From: Balamuthia mandrillaris
Taxonomy: Eukaryota > Discosea > Longamoebia > Balamuthiidae
Reading direction: 5' to 3'
DNA: 64,000 nucleotides
Assembly: GCA_031835245.1 (NCBI GenBank)
Contig: JAVKOQ010000067.1
Location: 1 to 64,000, forward strand
Shown: positions 12,048-22,525 of the stretch, one piece after another
How positions within the stretch are numbered: position 1 is the first letter of the stretch
Layout: every line of letters starts with the position of its first letter
The notes under the pieces: generated by a model
The model's database searches: none
What the model was told of the DNA's origin: nothing
The model's input: the letters and a program-made list of their open reading frames with translations, nothing else
Made by a program: the position numbers and the translations under genes

Positions 12048-12490
12048 TTTGTTCGTTTTGCCAGATGATGGAAGTTTGAAGAAGAAGGAGAAGGACGAGA
12101 GGATGGGAGGAGGGGGGGTTAAATAGCCCGCTTCATGCCTTTTGGTTCTTGAAGATCTACAGTTATATTAATCGTTTCACCGCTGTTTCCTCGAGTTTGT
12201 TGTGGAGAGTCTGTCAAAGTTCTGGTTGACTTTCTCTCCAGGGGGTGGTGAAGGCCTTCACGAACGTGCAGTCCGGAGCATGAAGGCAACTGGGACGGGT
12301 TGTAGGAATGGTCCACTGGCTCCTTGGGGCATTGGTTGGCCTGGGGCTTCACCTTCATCATTTGCAAAGCCTCTGCTCTCTCCTGTTCTCTCTCCTGATC
12401 TCTCTCTCTCTCTCTCCAAAGTGCAGGCATGAAACCTATCAACGTTTATTGCTGTTAGGATGGCATAGTGGAAAGGCGCTCCCTTCTTTT
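12048..12490 (-). promoter_or_regulatory. HSP20 promoter with TATA-like and heat-shock-element-like sites
   Basis: Upstream of the Hsp20 start on the minus strand is TATTTAA (12119-12125), then the inverted pair TTCaaGAA (12146-12153), which is the core of a heat-shock element. A further TTC lies near 12132 on the plus strand. The order and spacing (HSE about 20 bases upstream of the TATA-like box) suit heat-shock factor control. An open frame at 12119-12442 on the same strand has no recognisable content and is not annotated. No GTCGAC element is present. Confidence 0.5.
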
Positions 12491-13719
12491 TCACTCCTTG
12501 GTCTGTTTGGCCTCTGGGTCGTCCTCCTTTTTCCTGGGGGTCAAGAAGGCGAAGGAGCTCAGCCTCTTGGAAAGACTGGGGGGAGGCTTGGACTTTTCCT
12601 GCTCAGGGCTCATCACCGTTTTGCCCTTCAGCTTGGCCACTTTCTCTACTGTCGTCCAGATGGCTCTGTTCAGCCCTTTTATCTGACATGCAAAGAGAGA
12701 GAGAGAGAGAGAGAGAAGGAGATGAGAAAGCCGTTTGTTGGGGAGTGGAGCAAAGGGACCGTACTGCTTCGCATGAGTACACGTTTTCTTGGAACTGTTG
12801 GGTGAGAGGGTCCTCCGCGGTGAACTTGAAGAGCTTGTCCTTTTCGCTGATGGTCCATTCCCTCACCTTTCTCCACTCAAAGTCTTCCACCAACACCTGT
12901 TATATGCGAGTGGGGGGAAGGGTCTCTGCGTCACGGGTACCACAACAATGAGAAAGAAAGAAACCATCGGCTTGTACCTCCGAATGGGGCTTCACCACTC
13001 TGATGCCCGCATCGCGAATGACCACCACTCTGTTCTTTCGGGCTTTCTTCGGAGTCACCCTCTGTTGTCATATCGACATGAGCAATGGTGAGTAAGAGCC
13101 CGCTTTCTGCGAGGTTAAGCCAACAACAGGTACCGTAACGTAAAAGCATGGAAGGCCTTCCAAAGTAGAAAAAAGAAGTTAGCAGCAATTTCGTTTTGGC
13201 AACCAAAGGGAGGTGGATGCTGTTACCTGCGGTGAGATCGGTATTGCCGAACAGCTCTCCTTCTTTCTCGTCCTCATCGCTGCTGCTGAAGTCGGACTCG
13301 AGGCGCCTTAGCTCAGCCCGATAGCGCAGAACCCTAGCGTTCTGTGCTTTGAGCTGTCTCTCATACTTTTTGGCGTTTCTCTCCGCGTGCCTGCATCTCG
13401 CCTTGAGCTTCATGATCTGAGCCCTTAGCTCTCTCAGCTCGTTTCTCTCTTCTTCTTCCGGTCCCTCTTCCTCTTTTTTTTCCTTTATCATGGCTGTTGA
13501 CTTGCGTTTGTGAAGCTCACGCATAGGGGCCAGACTGTCGACGCCCTTGCTGCCCTCTTCTTCGCCGTCGCTGTTGGCTCTCTTGCGATCCGAGGAATGT
13601 TTCTCCCGGTGCTGGCGGGCGGTCCCTGGAGACTCATCCCCTTTCTTGCGAGTACTCAGACTTTCGCTGTTGGAGAGGTCCAACCGCTTTCCATGTTTTC
13701 CGGGTTCAATGAGCGACAT
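12491..13719 (-). CDS. Unrecognised basic coiled-coil protein with a PH-like C-terminal half
   Basis: Five exons read leftward: 13227-13719, 13134-13156, 12978-13061, 12765-12896, 12491-12682; 307 residues with all phases closing. Exon 2 is only 23 bases. Residues 1-90 are charged and disordered. Residues about 90-145 are a basic coiled coil (ELRELRAQIMKLKARCRHAE and onward), followed by an acidic SSSDEDE patch. From about residue 165 the pattern FYVTRV-KNRVVVIRDAGIRVV, a DFEWRKVREWTISEKDKLFKF strand pair and a terminal helix (LNRAIWTTVEKVAKL) look like a PH or PTB fold such as myosin TH1 or FERM F3 domains. That assignment is a guess from strand-helix pattern, with no diagnostic motif. It shares a 606-base divergent promoter with the TEX2-type gene. 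Confidence 0.7.
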
Positions 13720-14325
13720 CTCGTCCGCAACGGTCAGGGCTGCTGGTCACGAAGGACTTGACCGTCTTCTTTTTATGCGGGATGTTGCTTGGCCGCAAAC
13801 AAAACCTTAAGGAGAAGAAACTCCAACGTAACCGTTCAAATAAAGGATTTGTGCGGTCGAAACGACGTTTACCATATTTAGGTAATGCTTCAATTCTCCC
13901 AATGGAAAATCAAAAAAGAAATCTTTTAAGATCATGATCGTTTATTTTCTTAGAAAAGGAAAATTACGTCCATATATCGATTTTTTGCGGACAAGCCACG
14001 AGATTTCATCGCCAAACCAACAGAAGAGAGAACAACAAACCAACGACGAAAAGCAGGCTGAGAGAGAGAGAACAACAGCCAAGCACGACGTTTTTGCTTT
14101 TGTGCTTCGTTTGAGTGAAGCGGGAGGGAAAGAGGAGGAGAGCAACAACAGCGTTGTTGTTTTTTCATTCGTCGTTCTCTATTTTTTTTTAAAAAAAAAC
14201 AGAAATCTTCAACAAAACTTAACAAAGAGGTGAAAAGAAGAGAGATCAAAAGCCTTTGTGTGTGTGTTTTTTTTTTTTAAAAAAAATCTGTTGTGCGATA
14301 GAAGAAGGAACAGAGAACGACAAAG
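13720..14325. promoter_or_regulatory. Divergent promoter region, coiled-coil gene and TEX2-type gene
   Basis: No gene is seen in these 606 bases. There is no exact GTCGAC; a relaxed form (TTTTTTGCGGACA) lies near 13983-13995 and GGTCGAAACGACG near 13856. Two T-run/A-run palindromes (T8A8-like) lie at about 14180-14197 and 14268-14286, the second about 40 bases from the TEX2 start. Similar T5A7 blocks occur upstream of VPS50 and of the 1881-residue coiled-coil gene. Confidence 0.4.
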
Positions 14326-17300
14326 ATGTTGCTCTGGCTGGTGGCGATGTTTCTGCTGGGAGGGGTGACTTCCCTCCTGGCCGCTGCCCTCTTCCTCTAC
14401 AACACCTTTGCTCTGGTGGACCGACGCATGGAGAGCAAGACCAAGGCGCTGGTTTCTGCTCAGCAAGAAACGCAGGCACACCTCGCTGCCTCTGAGAAAG
14501 ATGTGGTTTGTTATTATCATTTTGATTTGTTTATTCTCTGTTGATTTCGTTTTTTTAATAACTGTATTGTCCTGTGTCCTGTGTCCTGTGTCCTTTGTCC
14601 TTTGTCCTGTGTCCTGTGTCCTGTGTCCTGTGTCCTTTGTCCTTTGTCCTTTGTCCTTTGTCCTTGTCCCTCTTTTGTTATACTGGTTTCTTACGCTTGT
14701 TTTGTAAACGGTGAAGACAAGAGCCTCTTCAGCAGGAACCAACTTATTGCCAGAGCTAAAGGCCAAAGTGAAGTTGATACATGGGACGCCCTCCCCGTGG
14801 AGCAAGGAGCAGTTTAACTCAGTGCCCTGGACCATGGTAGTCCTCAAGACGAACATGCTCTTTCACTTTATGGACGAGAAAGAGGTATCTTGTCCCCTTT
14901 CTTCTTCTGTTCACATTTTTCCTTTCCTTTCATTTGCTTCCTCTTAATCTCGTGTCACTGCTCTTCTCTCCTTTTCTCATAGCCTGCTACTTTTGTTCTC
15001 TTTCTTCTTTTCTTTGCTAACCTTTTTAAATCCTTGCAGGCGACCGCTTGCACCATTGCTCGGCTTGACGGTTGCAGAGTGGACATTGTAAGAAAGCCGG
15101 GAAAGAAGAAGTTTTTTAAGAAGAGCTGTTTACATATTTACTCTGACGATCATGAGAAGGAACTGTTTCCAGAGACCAAACAAAACAGCTTCTATCTTTA
15201 CTTTCCTTCCAGTCGAGAGCTGGAAGAATGGTACTTTACTACCAATCATGCTGTTCTTGTAACTCTGCCGGTACTTATTTTTCGTTTCTTCATCCCGCTG
15301 CTTTTTTCTTCTTTATTAAGTTTATCTCACTTTTCATAAAAAACATTTCGAAACCTCAAGGATGAAGACACGTTGGATCGGTTACAAGGAGAGAACAGAT
15401 ACTTCAGCCATCTTTCAGCCACTCTGTCATCTGTCAGTGAAGTCAACTGCGACTGGTTCAATGCTCTTTTTGCCAGAATATTTTGGGGAGTGCACAGCCA
15501 CCCTGTATTTCTTGACTTGGTCACAGAAAAACTGAAAAAGAAAATTGCCAAGTTGAAGAAACAAAAGTTTGTGGTGCGTGTTTGCTTCGGGATGCGTGCC
15601 TCCTCTCTCTATCTCTCATCACTATTTCTTTATCATATATGTAGGAAGCAATTAATCTCATCGATGTATCTGTTGGTCCCAATCTTCCTTTGATCAAGAA
15701 CTTATCCTTCAACCACATTACACCCCAAGGCGCTCTGGTACTACACCTCCTCCTTTCTCATTCCCTCTTATGCTGACGAGATTATTTTCGCTTTTTTTCT
15801 TCCAAGAATGCGGATGCAGACGTTGAATACAAGGGAGGCTTTCGCTTGAAGATAGAAATTCAACTGAAAGTGGAGCTTCCACTCGCTTCTCCCATTATTG
15901 TTCCTGTCCGTGTTCAAGCCACCGTTCGTTCCATCGTTGGGAGAGTAAATATCTCCTTTGTCCTGCCTTGTCAACCATTTAAACTAACTGTGTTGTGTAT
16001 TGTTAAACAAATACAAGGTAAATTTCAGGTGTGCTCCTCCTCCAGCCAAACGATTTTGGTTGGGCTTCTACGAGGAACCAACGTGCTTGCTAGACATTCA
16101 CACAGAGTTTGGGCGAGACTACAAAGTGGTCAACATTCCGGCTTTGGCCCGCATCATTGTAAATAGAATCAAGCAGCAAATCATCAAGAAGCTGGTGCTG
16201 CCCGCGATGGACGACTATCCTCTTCCTCGTATCCCTGATTCTGTGATGCGTAAACGCGGTATGATGACTTCGTCTTCTTTGTCGTCATCAGTATCTGCAG
16301 CTATGCAAACTCCATCTTCCTCTTCTTCCTCCTCCTCATCTTCCTCATCTTCTTCATCATCCTCTTCTATTGTTTCTACAACCTCCGTCACTCCCTCCGC
16401 TTCCAAGAAAGAGAAAATTACAGATCAGCCAACAGTAATGAAAACCTCACCAACAAAAGTTGTGGCTGTTTCCTCGTCTTCAAGCATTAGCTGTAAAAAT
16501 CAGCCGACTACAACAACGCTCACACAACGGAAACGAACTCCCAGTAAATCCTTTTCTGCTTCCTCTGTTGTCTCTGCTGTCATTTCCTCTTCATCTACAT
16601 CGTCTACTTCCACATCTCGCGCAAAGAGCAAAAAATCTACTGCTCGTCGAGGTACTACGTCATCGACAGCATCATCTCGTAGGAAAAACTCGGCGCCGAA
16701 AGTCACAGAAATGAAAGTTTTTGGGGGATCTTCTCCAGAAGATTTTGGTTCAGATGACGAAGATTTGCTTGGGAAAGATGAACAAGAAGATGAAGCACGG
16801 ATTAAAGAGGAAGAAGAAGAATCGGAAGGCTATTCTTTGACCGAAACTGAAGAAGAAGCAGACGAAGAAAAAGCAGCAACTATGACTAAGGAACAATCAA
16901 AAGTGGGAAAGAAGCTGAATGAAGATAGCACCAAAGCTGAGGAAGAAAACGCCAAAAACAACAAAAAGAAAGATGAACAAGCAATTTACAATCTCTCTCA
17001 GACCCCTGCTGAAGAGGATGACATAAACAGCAGTAATCCTATTTCTACAGAAACTAGCAGCAACATTAACATTGCCTCACAAAGAGATATTCCTCAAAAA
17101 AGCGAGCTTTCTCCTCCGCAACAACACCGGCAACAAACATCTCCTTCTTCTTCTCCTCCATTTTTTATTTCTTCTTCCTCTTCGTCCAAAGCGCAACACA
17201 AACAGGACGATAGGCTCTTTGACTGGATGAACGAGCCTACAACAATTGCCGATCCTCTTGCCGCCTCATCTTCTGTTTCTTCTTCCGCTTCTTCCACTTC

Positions 17301-18393
17301 TTCTTGTTCTTCTTCTTCCTCTTCTTCTTCCTCTTCTTCTTTCTCTACTTCTTCCTCTTCCTCTTCTTCTTCTGCTGCTTTGCCTATTCCAGCGTCTTCT
17401 TCATCTTCCTCCTCCGTTTCTTCCTCTCCATTCATTGGTAGTTTAGAAGAGCTGCTTCAACATCCAGACATTGAAAAGGAAACAGCGGACTCGCGCCAAC
17501 GAAAATCCTCCTTTAACACGCGCCCGAGAACATCTTCATCATTAGAGAAAGAGACTCGGTCTTCTCGCTCCAACTCAACTGACTCTAACAATGACGAGGA
17601 CCCTTTGCATGACCCTCTGTTGTCACCTCCTATCAGTAAAAGGCCTCCTCCTTCTAAACCTATCCCAACCCCCGCTTTACCTGTTTTACCTCCCTCAACC
17701 TCCTCTTTCTCTCCTGCTCAATCTCCTCCGTCATCTTCTCCTCCTCCTTCCTCGTCTTCTTCTGATGCCTCTTTGACCCCTCAACCATCTTCAACTCTCT
17801 CATCTACCGCTCCTTCCTCTTCTCTAATTTCTTCAACTTCGTCTTCCTCATCTGCATTCCCTTCTATTTCAGTCGCTTCTTCTGAGGATTCTGCTTCTTC
17901 CTTTGACCTTTTTGCACCGTCATCTACTTCTTCATCTTCTGCGAAGTCTTCAAAATATCGTAATACGTCTCCATTATTACCATCATTCTTTTCAGGCGAA
18001 GAAAACAAGCTGAACAAAAACCCCACCATCGACCCTTTCTCTGATGCTCTCTTTGATGCTCCATCCTCCTCATTCTCCTCTTCTGCTTCCTCTTCTTCAT
18101 CTTCCTCCTCCGCCTCTTCATCTTCTTCCTCCTCAGCGGCCTCATTATCCACCTCCACTTCGCCACCAAAGAAAAACGTTTTCGGCTCCCTCTTTGGCAG
18201 AGTGGAAGCGGAGATGACGTCCCTAAAGTCCAAGGTGGCCGCAAACGCGGCCAAACGCAAGAGCCAACGTTTGCAAAGGCAGCAAAAACAGCAACAACAA
18301 CAACAAGGCAACAACAACAACGCCAACAACAACAACAACGATAACAGCAACATCGACACCAACGCCCTGGCTGATTTTCTGTCCATGAAGTAA
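14326..18393 (+). CDS. TEX2: TEX2/Nvj2-type SMP-domain lipid-transfer protein with poly-Ser tail
   Basis: Seven exons: 14326-14505, 14717-14884, 15040-15270, 15361-15573, 15645-15737, 15807-15944, 16018-18393; 1132 residues. It opens with a membrane helix (residues about 1-28), then a PH-like region (about 75-190, with LYFPSSRELEEWYF). An SMP domain follows (about 210-400: WFNAL-ARIFWGVHSH, INLIDVSVGPNLPLI, WLGFYEEP). TEX2 and yeast Nvj2 are ER-anchored and move lipids at ER-Golgi, ER-lysosome or nucleus-vacuole contacts. From about residue 415 the last exon encodes some 700 residues of serine-rich, partly acidic, disordered sequence with many poly-Ser runs. Short DPF/DPL-like motifs and a final helical Arg/Gln/Asn-rich segment end it. 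The tail is far longer than in animal or fungal homologues. Confidence 0.85.
14569..14667 (+). repeat. Heptamer array (GTCCTGT/GTCCTTT)n in intron 1 of the TEX2-type gene
   Basis: About 14 copies of a 7-base unit with two interleaved variants. Pyrimidine-rich on the sense strand. It occupies much of the intron 14506-14716. Confidence 0.9.
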
Positions 18394-18708
18394 GCGTCAC
18401 AGGTTATGCATTATAAAAAACACTGGTTGACTTTTTTTTTGTTAATTCATTAATTATGATATATATTAATTTAAATAGTTGATTTATATGTTTAGGCGGT
18501 AATGCTCCCTTTTGGTCGGTATCACGGCGGGCAAAAAATAAAAAAACAATAGAAGTTAAACAAGGAGGTAAAGCAAAAAAGAAGGAACGGAAGCAAAAAA
18601 AAAAAAGAAACAATAAAAGACCAAAGGAGAGGAAGAGGGAGGACAAAATAACAATATAGAAAAGAGAGAGAATAAGTAAATAATTGCGGGGGAGGGAGAA
18701 AAAAAAAG
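18394..18708 (+). other. Intergenic, TEX2-type gene to RasGEF
   Basis: A/T-rich then purine-rich. It must contain the 3' UTR of the TEX2-type gene and the RasGEF promoter. No GTCGAC, CCAAT or clear TATA is visible; the last 150 bases are A- and AG-rich up to the start codon. Confidence 0.5.
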
Positions 18709-21700
18709 ATGGCGGAAAGAAAAGAAAGAGGAGGAGATGAGTACCAGGAATTGTTGATCAGGAACCAGGCCTTGCAGAGGCAAGTGGATGACCTGCTTCG
18801 CGCGAAAGAGGCGGCAAAGATCAAAGTTAGGGTACGTCGTTTGCTGTCAACAACAAAAAAAAAAACGTTCCCTTCAAACATGATTATTTTATTGAGTTTT
18901 AACAAAAACTATAAAAGACGGCTATTCAAGAGTTGGTGGATGAGAACAAGGAACTCAGATTAGAAATAGAAGAACTGCGGGTATGTTATTTTGGGGTCGA
19001 ATTTTTTTCAATTGAACCTCATTCTCACACTATCAATTTGCACTCCTCTCTGCGTTCTTTATGTTGTGCTCTTCGCTGTTCATCCTCTCTTCATCGTTCT
19101 CTTCATCGTTCTCTTCATCGTTCTCTTCTCTTCATCGTTCCCTTCTCTTCATCGTTCTCTTCTCTTCATCGTTCTCTTCTCTCGCCTCTCGCCTCTCGCC
19201 TCTCGCCTCTCGCCTCTCGCCTCTCGCCTCTCGCCTCTCGCCTCTCGCCTCTCGCCTCTCGCCTCTCGCCTCTCGCCTCTCTCATAACACTCTCTTCTCT
19301 CTCTGAACAAACAAAAGGCGCAATTGGTGTTGTTGTTGAAAGACAAGAAGAAAGCGGCAAGAATGAGCACCCACCAGGGAAGCGCAAGCGGAGGCCTCGC
19401 GGTTGATTCCTCCTCTCATAATGGCGGTGGAGGAAACACCACCACAGATCACACCGACTCGGAGGACCGTTCCGAGATAAGCTGTAGAGATATAGAAGAT
19501 GAGGAAGGAGCAGATGATGCCAGTGAGAAGGATGTGGATAATGCAAGAGCGGAGGAGGAGGAAGAGCAAGAACCTGATGAGAGGAGATTGCGTTCGGACT
19601 CCACTTTTGATGAGGATTTGGTATTGCTCGCTTCACATCCTTTCTTGTCTTTTCTTTCTTTCTTACTTTCGTGTTGTTTCTCTCTTTCCTGCTTCATGTT
19701 CACATTCTTGTTTATCAACAAAAAATAGACAGCGGAAAGCGAACAGTCCGAAACAGAATGTCCTTCTCCTTTGATGTCTCCGCATTCCAGGGACAGACCT
19801 CCGCATCAACACAGATCAAAGGCACGAATGGGCACCACCAGCAAGCTCGGCAGCAGGCTGGGCATAAGCACCGAGGAGTTGACCCATCATCTCAAGAACA
19901 AGCCCACAGCCTTGACCATGGAGGAGGATGGTCTCATCATGATGATGAACGAATATGAGTACGTCTCTTTCTCTCTTCTCTTCATCGTTCACTTCTCCTG
20001 AAAGTGATTTTTAATGACGTGTTTTTTTTTTCTATTGTTTTTGTTTGTTAAGTGACTCCATCGAGATAAAAGGAGGAACATTGGAGAAGCTCGTTGAGCG
20101 ACTTTATCACGAGGACACCCCCAAAAAATGTTCTTTCCTTCACCCATTCTATGTAACAAAATCCTCTGTATTTTTTTGACTTTTTCTTTTTTGCTTTTAC
20201 TATATAGCTCCAGAATATGTGACAACCTTTATCCTTACTTACCGTGCCTTTGCCAAAATAGAGAACGTTCTTACATTGTTGATGAATGCATATCCTTTTC
20301 TGTTCTTGTTCTTCTCGTTCTTCTTCTTCTTGTTCTTCTTCTTGTTCTTGTTCTTGTTCTTGTTCTTGTTCTTGTTCTTGTTCTTGTTCTTGTTCTTCTT
20401 GTTCTTCTTGTTCTTGTTCTTCTTGTTCTTGTTCTTGTTCTTGTTCTTGTTCTTCTTCTTCTTCTTCTTCTTCTTCTTCTTCTTCTTCTTCTTCTTGGTT
20501 GATTTCTCTTATGTTCATTAAATGTTCCTTAACTGCAATATCTACTTATAACGCCCATAGCAACGATTTAGATGACCCAAACAACAGGAATGTTCGAGGA
20601 AGGATCACCAAAGTCATCGAACAATGGGCAGAACTTCAACAGGAGGACTTTTCCTCTCCCTCATCCGACCCTGGCGTCTCCGAGTTTATGGAATTTATCA
20701 AAACTACGGTGGCGGATGTGGATGGGGCTCATACCTCTTCGTACATTCGGAAGTTGTTCAAACCGGAAGAACAACGTCCGTTCCCTACTGTTCTATTCTC
20801 TGGATCGGTAAACATGCTCATTTTTAATTATCCCTTCTCTTCTTCTTTCTCTCTGTTTCTTTTTCTCATCCACCTTTTTATCCCTTTGCAAAGCCTGTAA
20901 TGGACATGGGTCGCAGACATTCTCTCGCCACTATGAACAATCTCAGCAACTCTGGCGTTACACGCACCAGAAAGGAGCTCGGCAAAAGCAAAGCTCCCAA
21001 ACCAATGCTCCCCAAAGCCATCAGCAAAACTCCGGCAACGGCAGGCTCTCCAGCCAAGTATCATTTCACGCTGGAAGACATCGAGGCCACTGAACTCGCG
21101 CGTCAACTTACTATAATGCACTATGAGATCTTTAGAAGGATTAGACCCAGAGAGTATAATGGCTGTGCTTGGACGAAACCCAACAAGCACAAGACTTCAT
21201 CGCACTTGTTAGCCATGATACACATGTTTAACGAGGTTTGTTTCGCTCTTCATATTTTTTTCTTTGATTCATTTTCTTATCATTGTTTTGCTTTTGTTTC
21301 AGACAAGCAAATGGGTACAATACTCCATCCTTCAAGGCAAGAGCGCAAAGAAACGAGCTTTGATTGTCGACAAGTTCGTTAAAATTGCTGCGGTACATTT
21401 CTTACTCTAAACTGTTAAGAAAGTCGGGCAAAAGAAAACAGGCATATCACTAATCAACTTACTGTTCTTTCGTTCTTGAAGGTTTTCCACAAATTGAAAA
21501 ACTACAATGGAGTTATGGCCATAGTGTCCGCGATGGAGGCTGCTTCAGTGCACAGACTGGAGCAAACTTTTGAGGTACTTTTCTTTCTTTCTCTTCTGGT
21601 TGACATTCTCCAAACTGACTTTCTGTATTTGCCGTGCTGTTGCGTTAACAGAAAGTAAAAGATAAACAAAGAGAAAAGTATTCTGAGCTCAAGCAATTAG

Positions 21701-22198
21701 TAAGTGGGGCCTGCGGTTACAAACTCTTGCGAGAGGAAATAGCCAAAGCAGAGCCTCCCGTTGTCCCTTACATGGGTAAACTTTGTCTTTGTTGTGTTTT
21801 ACCTCGTTATGCGATTACTTATACGTGGAAAATTTTTTTAGGAATGTATCTTACCGATTTTACCAACATGGAAGAGGGCCAGAAGAACACTCTTGAGCCA
21901 AAGTATCCCAACTACCTCAACTTTGAAAAAAGGATGATGATAGCCAAGGCCATGAAGAGCATTGCCAAACAGCAGTCTGCTGGTTCGTTTTATCTTCGTT
22001 CTCTTGTCTTCTCGTTTTTCTTTTCAAACTCTGCTTTCTCTTATTTGTTCTCTCTTCGTAGAATACGCCCTTGCTCCGGTTGAAAGCATCCGCAGCTGGC
22101 TCAAGAGCCAAATCGACCAGTTCGGCAACATCGGCGAAGACCAACTTTATCAAATGTCCCAAGAAGTGGAGCCTCGCGAAGCTGATTCCACATTCTAG
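18709..22198 (+). CDS. Ras guanine nucleotide exchange factor (REM + Cdc25 domains)
   Basis: Thirteen exons join to 687 residues. Exons start at 18709, 18918, 19318, 19729, 20053, 20208, 20561, 20894, 21303, 21482, 21652, 21842 and 22062. The N-terminus is a short coiled coil (about residues 1-75) and an acidic disordered stretch. The RasGEF N-terminal (REM) motif covers about residues 245-375 (GGTLEKLVERL, PEYVTTFILTYRAF, NRNVRGRITKVIEQW). The catalytic Cdc25 domain covers about 436-687 (LEDIEATELARQLTIM, RALIVDKFVKIA, LKNYNGVMAIVSAM, VPYMGMYLTDFTNM). It activates Ras by releasing GDP. Dictyostelium-like amoebae have many such GEFs. Introns 2 and 6 are largely simple repeats. The exon 6 donor (20301/20302), beside a TTCTTG repeat, is the least certain join. 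Confidence 0.92.
19083..19282 (+). repeat. Tandem repeats in RasGEF intron 2: TTCATCGTTCTC units then (CTCTCGC)n
   Basis: A run of 12-17-base TTCATCGTTCTC-type units passes into about 15 perfect copies of the heptamer CTCTCGC (about 19178-19282). Pyrimidine-rich on the sense strand. Confidence 0.9.
20302..20497 (+). repeat. (TTCTTG)n and (TTC)n microsatellite in RasGEF intron 6
   Basis: Interleaved TTCTTG and TTC units fill most of intron 6, starting at the exon 6 donor itself, which reads GTTCTT. Confidence 0.9.
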
Positions 22199-22525
22199 GC
22201 AATCGCTAACATTAACCATCCCTCTCTTTTTTGAACCCACCATTTTATTTTTTTAACAACACGTTTTGTTTGTACACGAATGCATGGCATGCAAAGGGGG
22301 CGAAAAAAAAACCGCCAAAACCAATTTATTTTTTTTGGCTTTTCTGCTACACTTTTTTCTTCTTTTAAAAAAAGAGTAGCAGCAAAAAAGGCAAGAGGAA
22401 CGTTCGTCCGCGTGTGGGTGTGGGTGTACAGGCTGCTCCAGAAGAGCGTAGAGAGGAGCTAGCAAGCGTAGCGCGGCAGGTTTGTTTTTTTTTTAAAGGG
22501 GAGGTGGAAGGAAGAAGGAAGTGGG
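22199..22525 (+). other. Intergenic, RasGEF to large coiled-coil gene
   Basis: No gene seen. It has T-runs and a TTTTAAAAAAA block near 22365-22376. GTGTGGGTGTGGGTGT at about 22413-22428 is a small direct repeat. Presumed promoter of the downstream gene; no GTCGAC. Confidence 0.5.

Noticed and set aside
12119-12442. 107-codon minus-strand ORF before HSP20
   Set aside because: Half of it is an Arg-Glu repeat from a GA run. It overlaps the HSP20 promoter elements.
19178-19282. CTCTCGC heptamer array as a CRISPR-like or regulatory array
   Set aside because: There are no spacers. It is a plain tandem repeat inside a eukaryotic intron.
20286-20900. Cys/Ser-repeat ORF in RasGEF intron 6
   Set aside because: It is translation of a TTCTTG microsatellite. 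The RasGEF frame closes when the intron is spliced out.
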